Assembly: GCF_024539675.1 (NCBI RefSeq)
Contig: NZ_JAHHIT010000094.1
Location: 1-36,832, forward strand
DNA from: Streptomyces hilarionis
GTDB lineage: Bacteria > Actinomycetota > Actinomycetes > Streptomycetales > Streptomycetaceae
Direction of reading: 5' to 3'
Length of the DNA: 36,832 bases
Below the pieces are notes generated by a model. The model saw only the letters and a program-made list of their open reading frames with translations, was not told the origin of the DNA and searched no databases. Made by a program: the position numbers and the translations under genes. How positions within the stretch are numbered: position 1 is the stretch's first letter; each line of letters opens with the position of its first letter. Positions 8,584 through 16,166 of this stretch are shown in pieces.

Positions 8584-9450
8584 ATGACGAATCCGGCCGA
8601 GAGACTCGTCGACCTGCTCGACCTGGAGCAGATCGAGGTCAACATCTTCCGGGGCCGCAGCCCGAACGAGTCGCTGCAGCGGGTCTTCGGCGGCCAGGTG
8701 GCGGGCCAGGCGCTGGTCGCGGCCGGCCGGACCACCGAGGGCGACCGGCCCGTGCACTCGTTGCACGCGTACTTCCTGCGCCCGGGCAGGCCGGGCGTGC
8801 CGATCGTGTACCAGGTGGAGCGGGTGCGGGACGGCAGGTCGTTCACGACCCGCCGGGTCACCGCCGTGCAGCAGGGGCGCACGATCTTCAATCTCACCGC
8901 CTCCTTTCACAAGCCTGAGGAAGGTCCCTTCGAGCACCAGCTGCCGCCGGCGCGCGAGGTGCCGGACCCGGAGTCCCTGCCGACGGTGACGGAGGAGATC
9001 CGGGCCCATCTGGGCGCGCTGCCGGAGCAGTTGGAGCGCATGGCGCGCCGCCAGCCCTTCGACATCCGCTACGCGGAACCGCTGCGCTGGAGCGCGCAGG
9101 ACGTCAAGGAAGCCGAGCCGCGCAGCGCGGTGTGGATGCGCGCGGTCGGCCCGCTCGGCGACGACCCGCTCGTCCACACCTGCGCGCTCACGTACGCCAG
9201 TGACATGACCTTGCTGGATGCCGTGCGTCTGCCGATCGAGCCCTTGTGGGGGCAGCGCAATTTCGACATGGCGTCGCTGGACCACGCGATGTGGTTCCAT
9301 CGGCCGTTCCGTGCGGACGAGTGGTTCCTGTACGACCAGGAGTCGCCGATCGCGACGGGCGGTCGCGGACTGGCCCGGGGGCGCATCTACGACCTGGAGG
9401 GACGCCTGCTGGTGTCGGTCGTGCAGGAAGGGCTGTTCCGGGCGCTGTAG
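8584..9450 (+). CDS. tesB: Acyl-CoA thioesterase II
   Basis: A 288-aa double hot-dog thioesterase that hydrolyses acyl-CoA to free acid and CoA in the cytoplasm. Family marks include RVFGGQVAGQAL near the N-terminus, SLHAYFLRPG, and a second domain with YASDMTLLD, SLDHAMWFHRP and VVQEGLFR. The Asp of YASD and the Gln of VVQEG match the catalytic Asp and Gln known in E. coli TesB; Ser occupies the usual Ser/Thr position. The ATG at 8584 follows AGGAG. The frame stays open far upstream across the 9-bp array, but that part is low-complexity and not homologous. Confidence 0.95.
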   Translation: MTNPAERLVDLLDLEQIEVNIFRGRSPNESLQRVFGGQVAGQALVAAGRTTEGDRPVHSLHAYFLRPGRPGVPIVYQVERVRDGRSFTTRRVTAVQQGRTIFNLTASFHKPEEGPFEHQLPPAREVPDPESLPTVTEEIRAHLGALPEQLERMARRQPFDIRYAEPLRWSAQDVKEAEPRSAVWMRAVGPLGDDPLVHTCALTYASDMTLLDAVRLPIEPLWGQRNFDMASLDHAMWFHRPFRADEWFLYDQESPIATGGRGLARGRIYDLEGRLLVSVVQEGLFRAL

Positions 9451-9480
9451 GCGTCGCCGGGGTCGCCGAGGCCGCTGGGG

Positions 9481-10509
9481 TCACGTGGTGCGGCGGCGCA
9501 TCCGGCTCAGCAGACCGCGTGCGGAGCGGCCGGCGGGGCCCTCCTCGGGGGCGTTCCGCTGCTCCGGTGGACGCGCCGGCGCCGGTTTCGGGGCAGGGCG
9601 TGGCGCGGGCTGTTCGACGCGCGCCGCGTCCAGAGTGCGCCGCAGGTCGGAGGTCAGCCAGGCGATCTCGTCGGGGTCCGCCGCCGTCATGATCTTCTCG
9701 ACGAGGTGTGCGGCCGGCGTGCCGGGTGCGCAGTGGGCCGGCGGTCCGGGCCGGAAGCGGTCCAGGTGGGCGCGCTCGTAGGGGTCCTCGACGATCTCGG
9801 CGACCTGGACGGGGTCGAGGAACCCGGCCAGGACTCCGGCGTACTGCCAGGGGCCCTCCGCCTGGCGGAGCAGGAAGCCCAGGTGACGTCCGCGCCAGTT
9901 GCGGGGCCGCAGGTCGACGCCGGCGGCCAGTTGGCTGCGCAGCACCTCGGGCGTGCGGCCGGTGAACAGGAACGCGTTGGTCCGGTCCGCGGCGAACTGG
10001 CTCAGTTCCTGGGCGAGATACAGCCAGACGACGGCCCGGTAGCGGTTGAGGTAGAACCTCACGGGCACCACCAGCCCCAGGCGCGCGAGTCGGGTGAAGC
10101 GCGTCGGCGGCACGCCGAGCAGCGTGGCGCCTTCGGCGGTCCCGACGGCCCGCACGCTCTCGCGCAACGCTTCGGGGAAGCCGGGCTGCGCGCGCAGGCG
10201 GTCGATCTCGGCCCGCGGCACCCTGCCGACGCCGCCCGCCTCGTCGGGCACGGTCCTGATGCTCCCGAGGTGCACGGCGAGATCGAGCTCGGCCCGCTTC
10301 AGGTCGAGGTCGCGTGCGGCGCGGCTCGGCGTGCAGGAGGCGGAGTCGGGCCCGACGTCGGGTGCCTGGGGCGCGCTCATGCGGGCGCCGGTATGTGCGG
10401 GGTTCGCGTGAGCGGCGGCGCGGGGGGCGTTCGTGCAGGCGGCGGCCCGGGCGTCGTTCGTGCTGGTGGTGGTGCGGATGGCGTTCGTGCTGGTGATGGT
10501 GCGGGACAT
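9481..10509 (-). CDS. DUF6397 family protein with predicted N-terminal DNA-binding helix pair
   Basis: A 342-aa Streptomyces protein I match to DUF6397. After a low-complexity N-terminus rich in Thr, Asn and Ala (about 1-45) comes a conserved stretch AARDLDLKRAELDLAVHL followed by IRTVP and PRAEIDRLR, which resembles a small helix-turn-helix of the MerR/BldC kind. A long helical middle and a Pro-rich basic tail ending MRRRTT follow. DNA binding is an inference. The start at 10509 has a strong GGGGGAG site; an internal Met at 10380 would remove the low-complexity part. It lies downstream of a Roadblock gene on the same strand and may be co-transcribed with it. Confidence 0.75.
   Translation of the reverse strand: MSRTITSTNAIRTTTSTNDARAAACTNAPRAAAHANPAHTGARMSAPQAPDVGPDSASCTPSRAARDLDLKRAELDLAVHLGSIRTVPDEAGGVGRVPRAEIDRLRAQPGFPEALRESVRAVGTAEGATLLGVPPTRFTRLARLGLVVPVRFYLNRYRAVVWLYLAQELSQFAADRTNAFLFTGRTPEVLRSQLAAGVDLRPRNWRGRHLGFLLRQAEGPWQYAGVLAGFLDPVQVAEIVEDPYERAHLDRFRPGPPAHCAPGTPAAHLVEKIMTAADPDEIAWLTSDLRRTLDAARVEQPAPRPAPKPAPARPPEQRNAPEEGPAGRSARGLLSRMRRRTT
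10454..10507. repeat. Two 27-bp direct repeats in the DUF6397 N-terminus
   Basis: Two adjacent 27-bp copies with few differences encode the repeated Thr-Ser-Thr-Asn part of the DUF6397 N-terminus. Further diverged copies continue toward 10390. Confidence 0.7.
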
Positions 10510-10610
10510 GGTCGTCTCCCCCGTGGAGCGAAGTGGCGTCGGGCGAGACCCCGCCCTGTGCGGTGGCCTCGGAAAAACCGTAGCCGACCTCTCACGGAGC
10601 GTGACGAACC

Positions 10611-10619
10611 TGTGGATAA
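10611..10619 (-). promoter_or_regulatory. Perfect DnaA-box sequence
   Basis: On the minus strand this reads TTATCCACA, the classical 9-bp DnaA box, about 100 bp upstream of the DUF6397 start and 29 bp after the Roadblock stop. It is an AT-rich word in a very GC-rich context. It is a single site, so not an origin; a regulatory or titration site is possible, as is chance. Confidence 0.45.
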
Positions 10620-10647
10620 CTCTCGACGGGAGGAGGGAATTCCCAGG

Positions 10648-11061
10648 TCAGAGCTCCGTCAGCGGTGCTCGCTCCGGCTGCCGGGCATCGACGGTGAGAT
10701 GCTCGCCGACCTGGTTGACGAGCAGGGTCATCTCGTAGGCGATCCGGCCCATGTCGGCGTCCGCCCCGCTGAGCACGCACAGGCAACTGCCGGTGCCCGC
10801 GGCGGTCACGAACAGGACGGCGTCGTCGAACTCGATCATGGTCTGCCGCACCTGGCCCGCTCCGAAGTGGCGCCCCGAGCCCTTGGCGAGGCTGTGCAGG
10901 CCGGACGAGACGGCGGCGAGGTGCTCGGCGTCCTCCTGGCGCATGCCCGAGCTCGCGGCGGCCACCAGCCCGTCGTTGGACAGGACGAGCGCATGGCGTA
11001 CGGGCTCGACGCGCTCGGTCAGATCGTCCAGCAGCCGGTCCAGGCCCTCGTTCTGCCCCAT
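10648..11061 (-). CDS. Roadblock/LC7 domain protein (second copy)
   Basis: A 137-aa single-domain Roadblock/LC7 protein, the fold of bacterial MglB-like partners of small GTPases. It shows RHALVLSNDGL, EDAEHLAAV, GLHSLAKG, GRHFGAG and GSCLCVL. Much of its length is shared with the conservon Roadblock at 12949-13383 (for example EDAEHLAAV and GRHFGAG occur in both). The ATG at 11061 follows GGGGAG; an open frame upstream to 11172 has no homology. It lies outside the four-gene conservon, separated by a plus-strand oxidoreductase and the GTPase gene. It may act on the same GTPase or on an unlinked one. Confidence 0.9.
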   Translation of the reverse strand: MGQNEGLDRLLDDLTERVEPVRHALVLSNDGLVAAASSGMRQEDAEHLAAVSSGLHSLAKGSGRHFGAGQVRQTMIEFDDAVLFVTAAGTGSCLCVLSGADADMGRIAYEMTLLVNQVGEHLTVDARQPERAPLTEL

Positions 11062-11165
11062 GCCCCACTCCCCGTGTGACGTCCCCGTGTGATCCTCCGC
11101 CTCGCCGGAGCACCTGTTCGCCAGCCTTGCGCAGGACCGGGGGCGGGAGCAAGGAGGATGGCGGC

Positions 11166-11594
11166 ATGGCACAGAAGATGACCGATGAGGAATGGCGGGC
11201 TTTCGTCACGCACGGAACCCGCACCGGAAAACTGTCCACCGTGCGGGCCGACGGCAGCCCCCACGTGGCGCCGATCTGGTTCGTGCTCGACGGCGACGAC
11301 GTGGTCTTCAACACCGGCAAGGACACGGTGAAGGGCCGCAACCTGGCCCGGGACGGCCGGATCGCGCTCTGCGTGGACGACGACCGGCCGCCGTTCGACT
11401 ACGTGGTCCTGCAGGGCCGTGCCCGGATCTCGGAGGAACCCGACGAGCTCCGGCACTGGGCGGCCCGGATCGCGGCCCGGTACATGGGCGAGGAGCGCGC
11501 CGAGGAGTTCGGTGCCCGCAACGGCGTACCGGGCGAACTCCTCGTCCGCGTCACCATCGCCAAGGTCCTCGCCCAGAAGCGCGTCGCGGACTGA
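11166..11594 (+). CDS. PPOX-class F420/FMN-dependent oxidoreductase
   Basis: A 142-aa split-barrel protein of the pyridoxamine 5'-phosphate oxidase-like family, F420- or FMN-binding. Marks are GTRTGKLSTVRADGSPHV, PIWFVLDGDDVVFNTG, KGRNLARDGR and FDYVVLQGRA. The ATG at 11166 has an AAGGAGG site at good spacing. It sits on the opposite strand inside the conservon block, divergent from the Roadblock gene and convergent with the GTPase gene. The substrate is unknown, and F420 versus FMN use cannot be decided from sequence alone. Confidence 0.88.
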   Translation: MAQKMTDEEWRAFVTHGTRTGKLSTVRADGSPHVAPIWFVLDGDDVVFNTGKDTVKGRNLARDGRIALCVDDDRPPFDYVVLQGRARISEEPDELRHWAARIAARYMGEERAEEFGARNGVPGELLVRVTIAKVLAQKRVAD

Positions 11595-11622
11595 CCCCGC
11601 CCTTCGTTCCGTGAGAACCCCG

Positions 11623-12225
11623 TCAGCCGACGGAGTCGAGCAGCCGGGCGGTGTGCACCCGCCCGGCGTACTCGACCAGTCTGATCAGGACCTCCTTGCC
11701 CGAGTCGCGGTCGCGGGCGTCGCACAGGACGACGGGGGTGCCGCCGTCCAGGTCGAGCGCGCGCGAGACGTCCTGGGCGCCGTACGTCCGCGAGCCGGTG
11801 AAGCAGTTGACCGCGACGACGAACGGGATGTGCCGGTGTTCGAAGTAGTCGACCGCCGGAAAACAGTCCTCCAGACGCCTGGTGTCGGCGAGGACCACCG
11901 CGCCCAGAGCGCCCTGGGACAGCTCGTCCCACAGGAACCAGAAGCGGTCCTGGCCAGGCGTCCCGAACAGGTACAGGGAGAGGCCGGAGCGGATGGTGAT
12001 GCGGCCGAAGTCCATCGCGACGGTGGTCGTGACCTTGTGGTCCACGCCGTCGGTGTCGTCCACGGACTGGCCCGCTTCGCTGAGCAGCTCCTCGGTGCGC
12101 AGCGGCTTGATCTCGCTCACCGCGCCCACCATGGTGGTCTTGCCCACGCCGAACCCACCGGCGACCAGTATCTTCAACGCCAGGGGAGCCGTCTCGCCGG
12201 TGGCGTCGGAATGCTCGGAGACCAT
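11623..12225 (-). CDS. cvnD: Conservon P-loop GTPase (CvnD type)
   Basis: A 200-aa cytoplasmic small GTPase-like ATP/GTP-binding protein of the conservon family (CvnD). It has a P-loop GGFGVGKTT near residue 25, a switch-II region FGTPGQDRF and AVNCF where G4 NKxD is expected, as is usual in this family. Conservon GTPases are thought to work with the Roadblock (CvnB) and DUF742 (CvnC) proteins and the membrane kinase CvnA, as a rough analogue of eukaryotic G-protein relays; cvn9 (rar) and cvn1 of S. coelicolor affect development. Unusually, about 290 bp separate it from the DUF742 gene, where overlap is the rule. Confidence 0.93.
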   Translation of the reverse strand: MVSEHSDATGETAPLALKILVAGGFGVGKTTMVGAVSEIKPLRTEELLSEAGQSVDDTDGVDHKVTTTVAMDFGRITIRSGLSLYLFGTPGQDRFWFLWDELSQGALGAVVLADTRRLEDCFPAVDYFEHRHIPFVVAVNCFTGSRTYGAQDVSRALDLDGGTPVVLCDARDRDSGKEVLIRLVEYAGRVHTARLLDSVG

Positions 12226-12490
12226 GGATCACTTCTCTCGGGAGTGCCGGTAGCGGTCTGCGTCGGTGCGACGGTGCGCGTAGGTGGGACGGTCTGCGTC
12301 GGGCGGCGGTGGAAGGGAACGGTCGTGCCGGGCCCGGCACGGGGATCGCGCGGGGGCGCGGTCGCGTAGCCAGCATCATGACAAGCGGGCTCCCTCGGCG
12401 AGCGGTTCGACCGGGTCCGACCGATGTGACCGCCTCCTGTGCGTCGGTGTCCGCAAGAGTGCACGACTCGGCACTGCCCGGGCCCGTATG
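12226..12490. other. Spacer splitting the conservon
   Basis: No coding sequence is supported between the GTPase start and the hairpin after DUF742. The stretch at 12255-12310 repeats GGTCTGCGTCGG-like words. It may carry a separate promoter for the GTPase, but none is clear by eye. Confidence 0.5.
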
Positions 12491-12510
12491 CGTCCGGATC
12501 GGTCCGGACG
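12491..12510 (-). terminator. Hairpin between DUF742 and GTPase genes
   Basis: A perfect 8-bp inverted repeat around CGTCCGGA with a 4-nt loop begins five bases after the DUF742 stop codon on the minus strand. It could terminate or attenuate transcription before the GTPase gene, or stabilise the upstream mRNA. Confidence 0.55.
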
Positions 12511-12515
12511 TTCGT

Positions 12516-12926
12516 CTACAGCGCGCGCAGACCGTCGATGACCTCGCGCAGGATGCGTTCGTCCGGCAACTGCGCGGGCGGCACCGGACGGCTGACGAGG
12601 AGGCAGCCCAGTTCCAGCAGATCGCCGAGCAGCACGCGGACCACGCCCACGGGGAGATCGGCGCCCGCCGCGAGTTCGGCGACGGACTGCGTCTCCGCAC
12701 GGCACAGGCCCATCAGGGCCCGGTGTTCGGGCCCGAGCGCCGTGCCGTCCGTGCCGAGCGCGCCCGGATCCAGCGTGACCAGGGCGATCAGGTCGAAACG
12801 CACGCCCGAGGGTCCGGGTCGGGTGCGTCCGCCCGTCATGGCGTAGGGGCGGACGAGCGGGCCGGCCTCGTTGTCGTACCACTGGCTGTCCGACGCGCGT
12901 GGGGCGGCGGTCCTGTCCTCGGTCAT
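12516..12926 (-). CDS. cvnC: DUF742 protein (CvnC type)
   Basis: A 136-aa DUF742 protein, the third standard conservon member. The N-terminal half shows PLVRPYAMTGGRTRP; the C-terminal half is a winged-helix-like region with VAELAAGADLPVGVVRVLL and LLVSRP, ending in IDGLRAL as is typical, so it appears full length. DNA binding is suggested by fold only. It starts 22 bp after the Roadblock stop, with a weak ribosome site. Confidence 0.92.
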   Translation of the reverse strand: MTEDRTAAPRASDSQWYDNEAGPLVRPYAMTGGRTRPGPSGVRFDLIALVTLDPGALGTDGTALGPEHRALMGLCRAETQSVAELAAGADLPVGVVRVLLGDLLELGCLLVSRPVPPAQLPDERILREVIDGLRAL

Positions 12927-12948
12927 CTGCGCGGGTCGCTCTCGGGCC

Positions 12949-13383
12949 TCATCCGAGCGGCGGTCGCGCGCCGTGGCGCGGTGGCGTATAGAGGTGCTCT
13001 CCGACCCGTTTGACCAGCCGGGCCATCTCGTAGGCGACCAGGCCGATGTCGGCGGTCACGGCGGTGAGGAGGGCGAGACAGGAGCCGTCGCCCGCGGCGG
13101 CGACGAACAGGAAACCGTCGTCCATCTCCACCATCGTCTGACGCACTCCGCCGGCTCCGAAGTGCCGGCCCGCCCCCTTGGCGAGGCTGTGGAAGCCGGA
13201 GGCGACGGCGGCGAGGTGTTCGGCGTCCTCCCGTCTGAGGTCGGTGGAGGCGCCGACGGCGAGGCCGTCGTTGGACAGCACCACCGCGTGCCGTACCTCG
13301 CTGACGCGCATCACCAGGTCGTCCAGCAGCCAGTCGAGTTCACCCGACCGCTGGGCCGACCGCGTACTCGGGTCCTGGATCAT
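12949..13383 (-). CDS. cvnB: Roadblock/LC7 protein (CvnB type)
   Basis: A 144-aa Roadblock/LC7 protein, the second standard conservon gene. It has LDWLLDDLV, RHAVVLSNDGL, EDAEHLAAVASGFHSLAKG, GRHFGAGGVRQTM and a mobile-looking C-terminal tail. Its ATG overlaps the kinase stop in ATGA and has an upstream GAAGGAG, so expression is coupled to the kinase. It probably modulates the GTPase, as known for Roadblock/MglB partners. Confidence 0.94.
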   Translation of the reverse strand: MIQDPSTRSAQRSGELDWLLDDLVMRVSEVRHAVVLSNDGLAVGASTDLRREDAEHLAAVASGFHSLAKGAGRHFGAGGVRQTMVEMDDGFLFVAAAGDGSCLALLTAVTADIGLVAYEMARLVKRVGEHLYTPPRHGARPPLG

Positions 13384-16124
13384 GCGGGGTCTCCTTCACT
13401 GCTGTTACTGCCGGAGGCCGGGTCCGGGCCTGCCGGACGTCCGGGTTGTCTTCCGCCGCCGCGGGCCCAGCCGTCCCGGTAGGCGGCCATGCGGTCCCGG
13501 ACGACTTCGGGAGTGCGTGCCTCGTCGCCGCGCGGGGCCGAGTGCGGAGCCGGTTCCTCGGGGTGCGGGCGGCGCAGCTGGGGGGCGAGACTGGCCTGCC
13601 GCACCCGGCGGGGGAGATCGTCCGAGCCTTCGATGTCGTCCGGGGGGCGGTGCAGGCGCAATGCGGTCACTCCGGAGGGCGGTGGGTCGCCGGCCGCCGG
13701 TTCGGCGGCTGTCCGCCGGGGGGCCGCCGGCGCGGGTCGTACGGCGGGGGCGGGGACGGCGTCGTGACGCCGCTCGACCGACTGCCGGTCGCCGAAGTGC
13801 GCGTCGACGGCCGGCCGATCGACGGCTGCACGGTCGGCGCTTTGCTCGTCGCCGGTCCGGCGGTCGGCGCTGTGGCCGTCGGCGGACAGACGATCGGCGC
13901 TGTGGCCGTCGGCGGTCCGACGCTCGGCTCTTCGGCTGTCGGCGGTCCGACGGCCGACGCCGTGGCCCTCGAGGGCCCGGGGGGCTACTGCCGGGCGGTC
14001 GACCGCGGGCACGCGCGCGTACTCGCGTTCCTCGGCCGGACGCGGCTGTGACGGCCCGACGGCGGAACGTTCCGGCTTCCCGCTGTACAGCAAGGGCGTG
14101 GGCAGCAGGACGACGGCCGTGGTGCCGCCGTAGGGCGAGGTCCGCAGGTGCACCTTGATGCCGTGCCGGGCGGCGAGCCTGCTGACCACGAACAGGCCGA
14201 GCCGGTCGCTGTCGAACAGATCGAGGGCCTCCGACTGCGCGATGCGCCGGTTCGCCTCGGTGAGCGCCTCCTTGCCCATGCCCAGCCCCCGATCCTCCAC
14301 TTCGACGGCGTATCCGTTGCCGACCGGTTCGCCGGTGACGCGCACACGCGTGTGCGGCGGAGAGAACTGGGCGGCGTTCTCGACGAGTTCGGCGAGCAGG
14401 TGCGTGAGGTCGGCGACCGCGGTGCCGATGACGGCCGCCTCAGGGAGCTGGCGGACCTCCACGCGCGCGTAGTCCTCGACCTCGGACACGGCGGCGCGGA
14501 CCACGTCGGTGAGGGAGACCGGCATGCGCCAGGCCCGTCCGGGCGCGGCGCCGGAGAGGATGATCAGACTCTCCGCATGGCGTCGCATGCGCGTCGTGAG
14601 GTGGTCGAGCCGGAACAGGTCGCTGAGCTCGTTCGGGTCGTCGGAGCGGCGCTCCATGCTGTCCAGGAGGGTCAACTGGCGGTGGACGAGGATCTGACTG
14701 CGCCGGGCGAGGTTGACGAAGACGCCGGAGATCCCGCCGGCCAGTTCGGCGCGTTCCGCCGCGGCGCGCAGGGCGGCGCGGTGCACGGTGCTCAGTGCCT
14801 CGGCGACCTGGCCGGTCTCGTCCTCGGCGGGCGGTCCGGGCGGTGCTTCGGCGTTCACGTCGATCTCCTCCCCGGCGCGCAGTCTCTGCATGGCCTCGGG
14901 GAGTCTGCGCCGGGCGATCTCCAGGGCGCCGTTGCGCAGGCCGACGAGCTCGACGACGAGTCCGCGGCCGATGCGCACCGAGATGACGAGCGAGGCGACG
15001 ACGCCGGCGAGGCCGAGCAGGACGGCGGCGCCGGGCGCGGTGAACAGCCCGCGGGTCAGCGGGTCCGCACGGTCGGCGGCTTCGCGTCCGGCTTCCCTCT
15101 CGAGGGTGCGCATCCCGTACTGCACGCGCGCGTGGGCCGGGTCCCAGACTCCGGCCGGAGCCGCCGTGATCGCCTTGACGCCGGGGCCGTTCGCCAGCAC
15201 CTCGTCCTCGGCCGCGTACAGGGCCGCGTAGGCGCTGCCTCCCGCGAGCCGCTTCCAGGCGGTGCGTTCGGGGCCGCGCAGATCGACGACGGCTGCCTCC
15301 GTCAGCGTGCGACGGCTGCCGACGGCTCCGGCGAACAGGCGCAGGCGCTCGGTGTCGAGACGTCCGGTCGGACGGGCGCCGGAGAGCACGGCGTCCTCGC
15401 GCGCCAGGGCCTCTCCCGCCCGCGAGAATTCCAGCAGTACGCGCGCCTGCGAACCGAGTGCGGCGTCCTGGACGTCGGAGAGGGCCCCGCCCACCGAGAA
15501 GGCCGCGGAGATCGTGCTCGTGTAGCGGGCGTAGGCCTCCTCCCAGCCTGCGTCGCCGTCGAGCACCGAGGTCCGCAGCGTGGCGAGCGCCCCGGCCCCG
15601 GAGACGAACCGCCGGAGCCGCTGGGCCACCCCCGCGGGCAGTTCCCGGCCGTCGGCGACCGTGCTGTGGTCGCCGACCCTGAGCGCGGCGACCGCGCGGT
15701 CCGTGCGTGCGGCGAGCGACACGAGGCCGCTGTTCAGCCGGGGGTCGGGGTCGGTCGCGTACCGTACGGCGGCCGCGCGCTCCGTCTGCAGGGCTGCCAC
15801 CGCGTCCGCGAGCGGCGCGCGGACCTGGGCGTCCACGCGTTGCAGTCGGCGCAGCGCGGAGACGTCTTGGGCGGTGGTGACGGTGGCGTACGCCCACAGG
15901 GCCAGCAGGGAGACGACCGGCACCATCAGCAGACAGACGATTCTGGCGCGCACCGTGCGCGGCCGCAGCCGCCGGCGTTCCGCGCGCGGGGACGCCGCGT
16001 CCGCCGGTGGACCGACGGGATCGTCCGCCGCCTCGTCGGCCGGGGGCCCGGCGTGGGCGCGGCGCCCGCGCGTGGGGGGCGGCGCGTCGGCGCCGGCCGT
16101 GGGGGTCCTACGGGGTGTACGCAT
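13380..16124 (-). CDS. cvnA: Nitrate-sensor-like (NIT) histidine kinase (CvnA type)
   Basis: A 914-aa membrane sensor kinase, first gene of the conservon. A disordered N-terminus precedes TM1 (about 62-82). A large extracytoplasmic helical region (about 85-360) resembles the NIT sensing domain. TM2 (about 362-386) leads to a HAMP-like linker. The atypical dimerisation region contains LDHLTTRMRR with His508, then an ATPase domain with N-box ELVENAAQF (Asn583), G1 EDRGLGMG and G2 GLFVVSRLAA. No partner response regulator is adjacent, as usual for conservons. The last 250 residues are low-complexity, with a 10-residue repeat encoded by 30-bp tandem repeats. The ATG at 16124 follows GAGGAGG at short spacing. 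Confidence 0.92.
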   Translation of the reverse strand: MRTPRRTPTAGADAPPPTRGRRAHAGPPADEAADDPVGPPADAASPRAERRRLRPRTVRARIVCLLMVPVVSLLALWAYATVTTAQDVSALRRLQRVDAQVRAPLADAVAALQTERAAAVRYATDPDPRLNSGLVSLAARTDRAVAALRVGDHSTVADGRELPAGVAQRLRRFVSGAGALATLRTSVLDGDAGWEEAYARYTSTISAAFSVGGALSDVQDAALGSQARVLLEFSRAGEALAREDAVLSGARPTGRLDTERLRLFAGAVGSRRTLTEAAVVDLRGPERTAWKRLAGGSAYAALYAAEDEVLANGPGVKAITAAPAGVWDPAHARVQYGMRTLEREAGREAADRADPLTRGLFTAPGAAVLLGLAGVVASLVISVRIGRGLVVELVGLRNGALEIARRRLPEAMQRLRAGEEIDVNAEAPPGPPAEDETGQVAEALSTVHRAALRAAAERAELAGGISGVFVNLARRSQILVHRQLTLLDSMERRSDDPNELSDLFRLDHLTTRMRRHAESLIILSGAAPGRAWRMPVSLTDVVRAAVSEVEDYARVEVRQLPEAAVIGTAVADLTHLLAELVENAAQFSPPHTRVRVTGEPVGNGYAVEVEDRGLGMGKEALTEANRRIAQSEALDLFDSDRLGLFVVSRLAARHGIKVHLRTSPYGGTTAVVLLPTPLLYSGKPERSAVGPSQPRPAEEREYARVPAVDRPAVAPRALEGHGVGRRTADSRRAERRTADGHSADRLSADGHSADRRTGDEQSADRAAVDRPAVDAHFGDRQSVERRHDAVPAPAVRPAPAAPRRTAAEPAAGDPPPSGVTALRLHRPPDDIEGSDDLPRRVRQASLAPQLRRPHPEEPAPHSAPRGDEARTPEVVRDRMAAYRDGWARGGGRQPGRPAGPDPASGSNSSEGDPA
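13831..13950. repeat. 30-bp tandem repeats in the kinase C-terminus
   Basis: Four consecutive 30-bp units (from 13831, 13861, 13891 and 13921), the middle two nearly identical, encode 10-residue repeats rich in Ser-Ala-Asp-Arg. Weaker copies flank them on both sides. The unit is a multiple of three, so copy-number change would keep the frame. Confidence 0.9.
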
Positions 16125-16166
16125 GGCCTCCTCGCTCTGCGGGTGGGACGGGGCTCACCGGTCGCA

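Noticed and set aside
972..8897. A minus-strand open frame of more than 2600 codons
   Set aside because: It runs antisense to five genes with clear families. Long antisense frames are expected in DNA with about 70% or more GC, and its translation is low-complexity Arg/Gly/Ala/His text.
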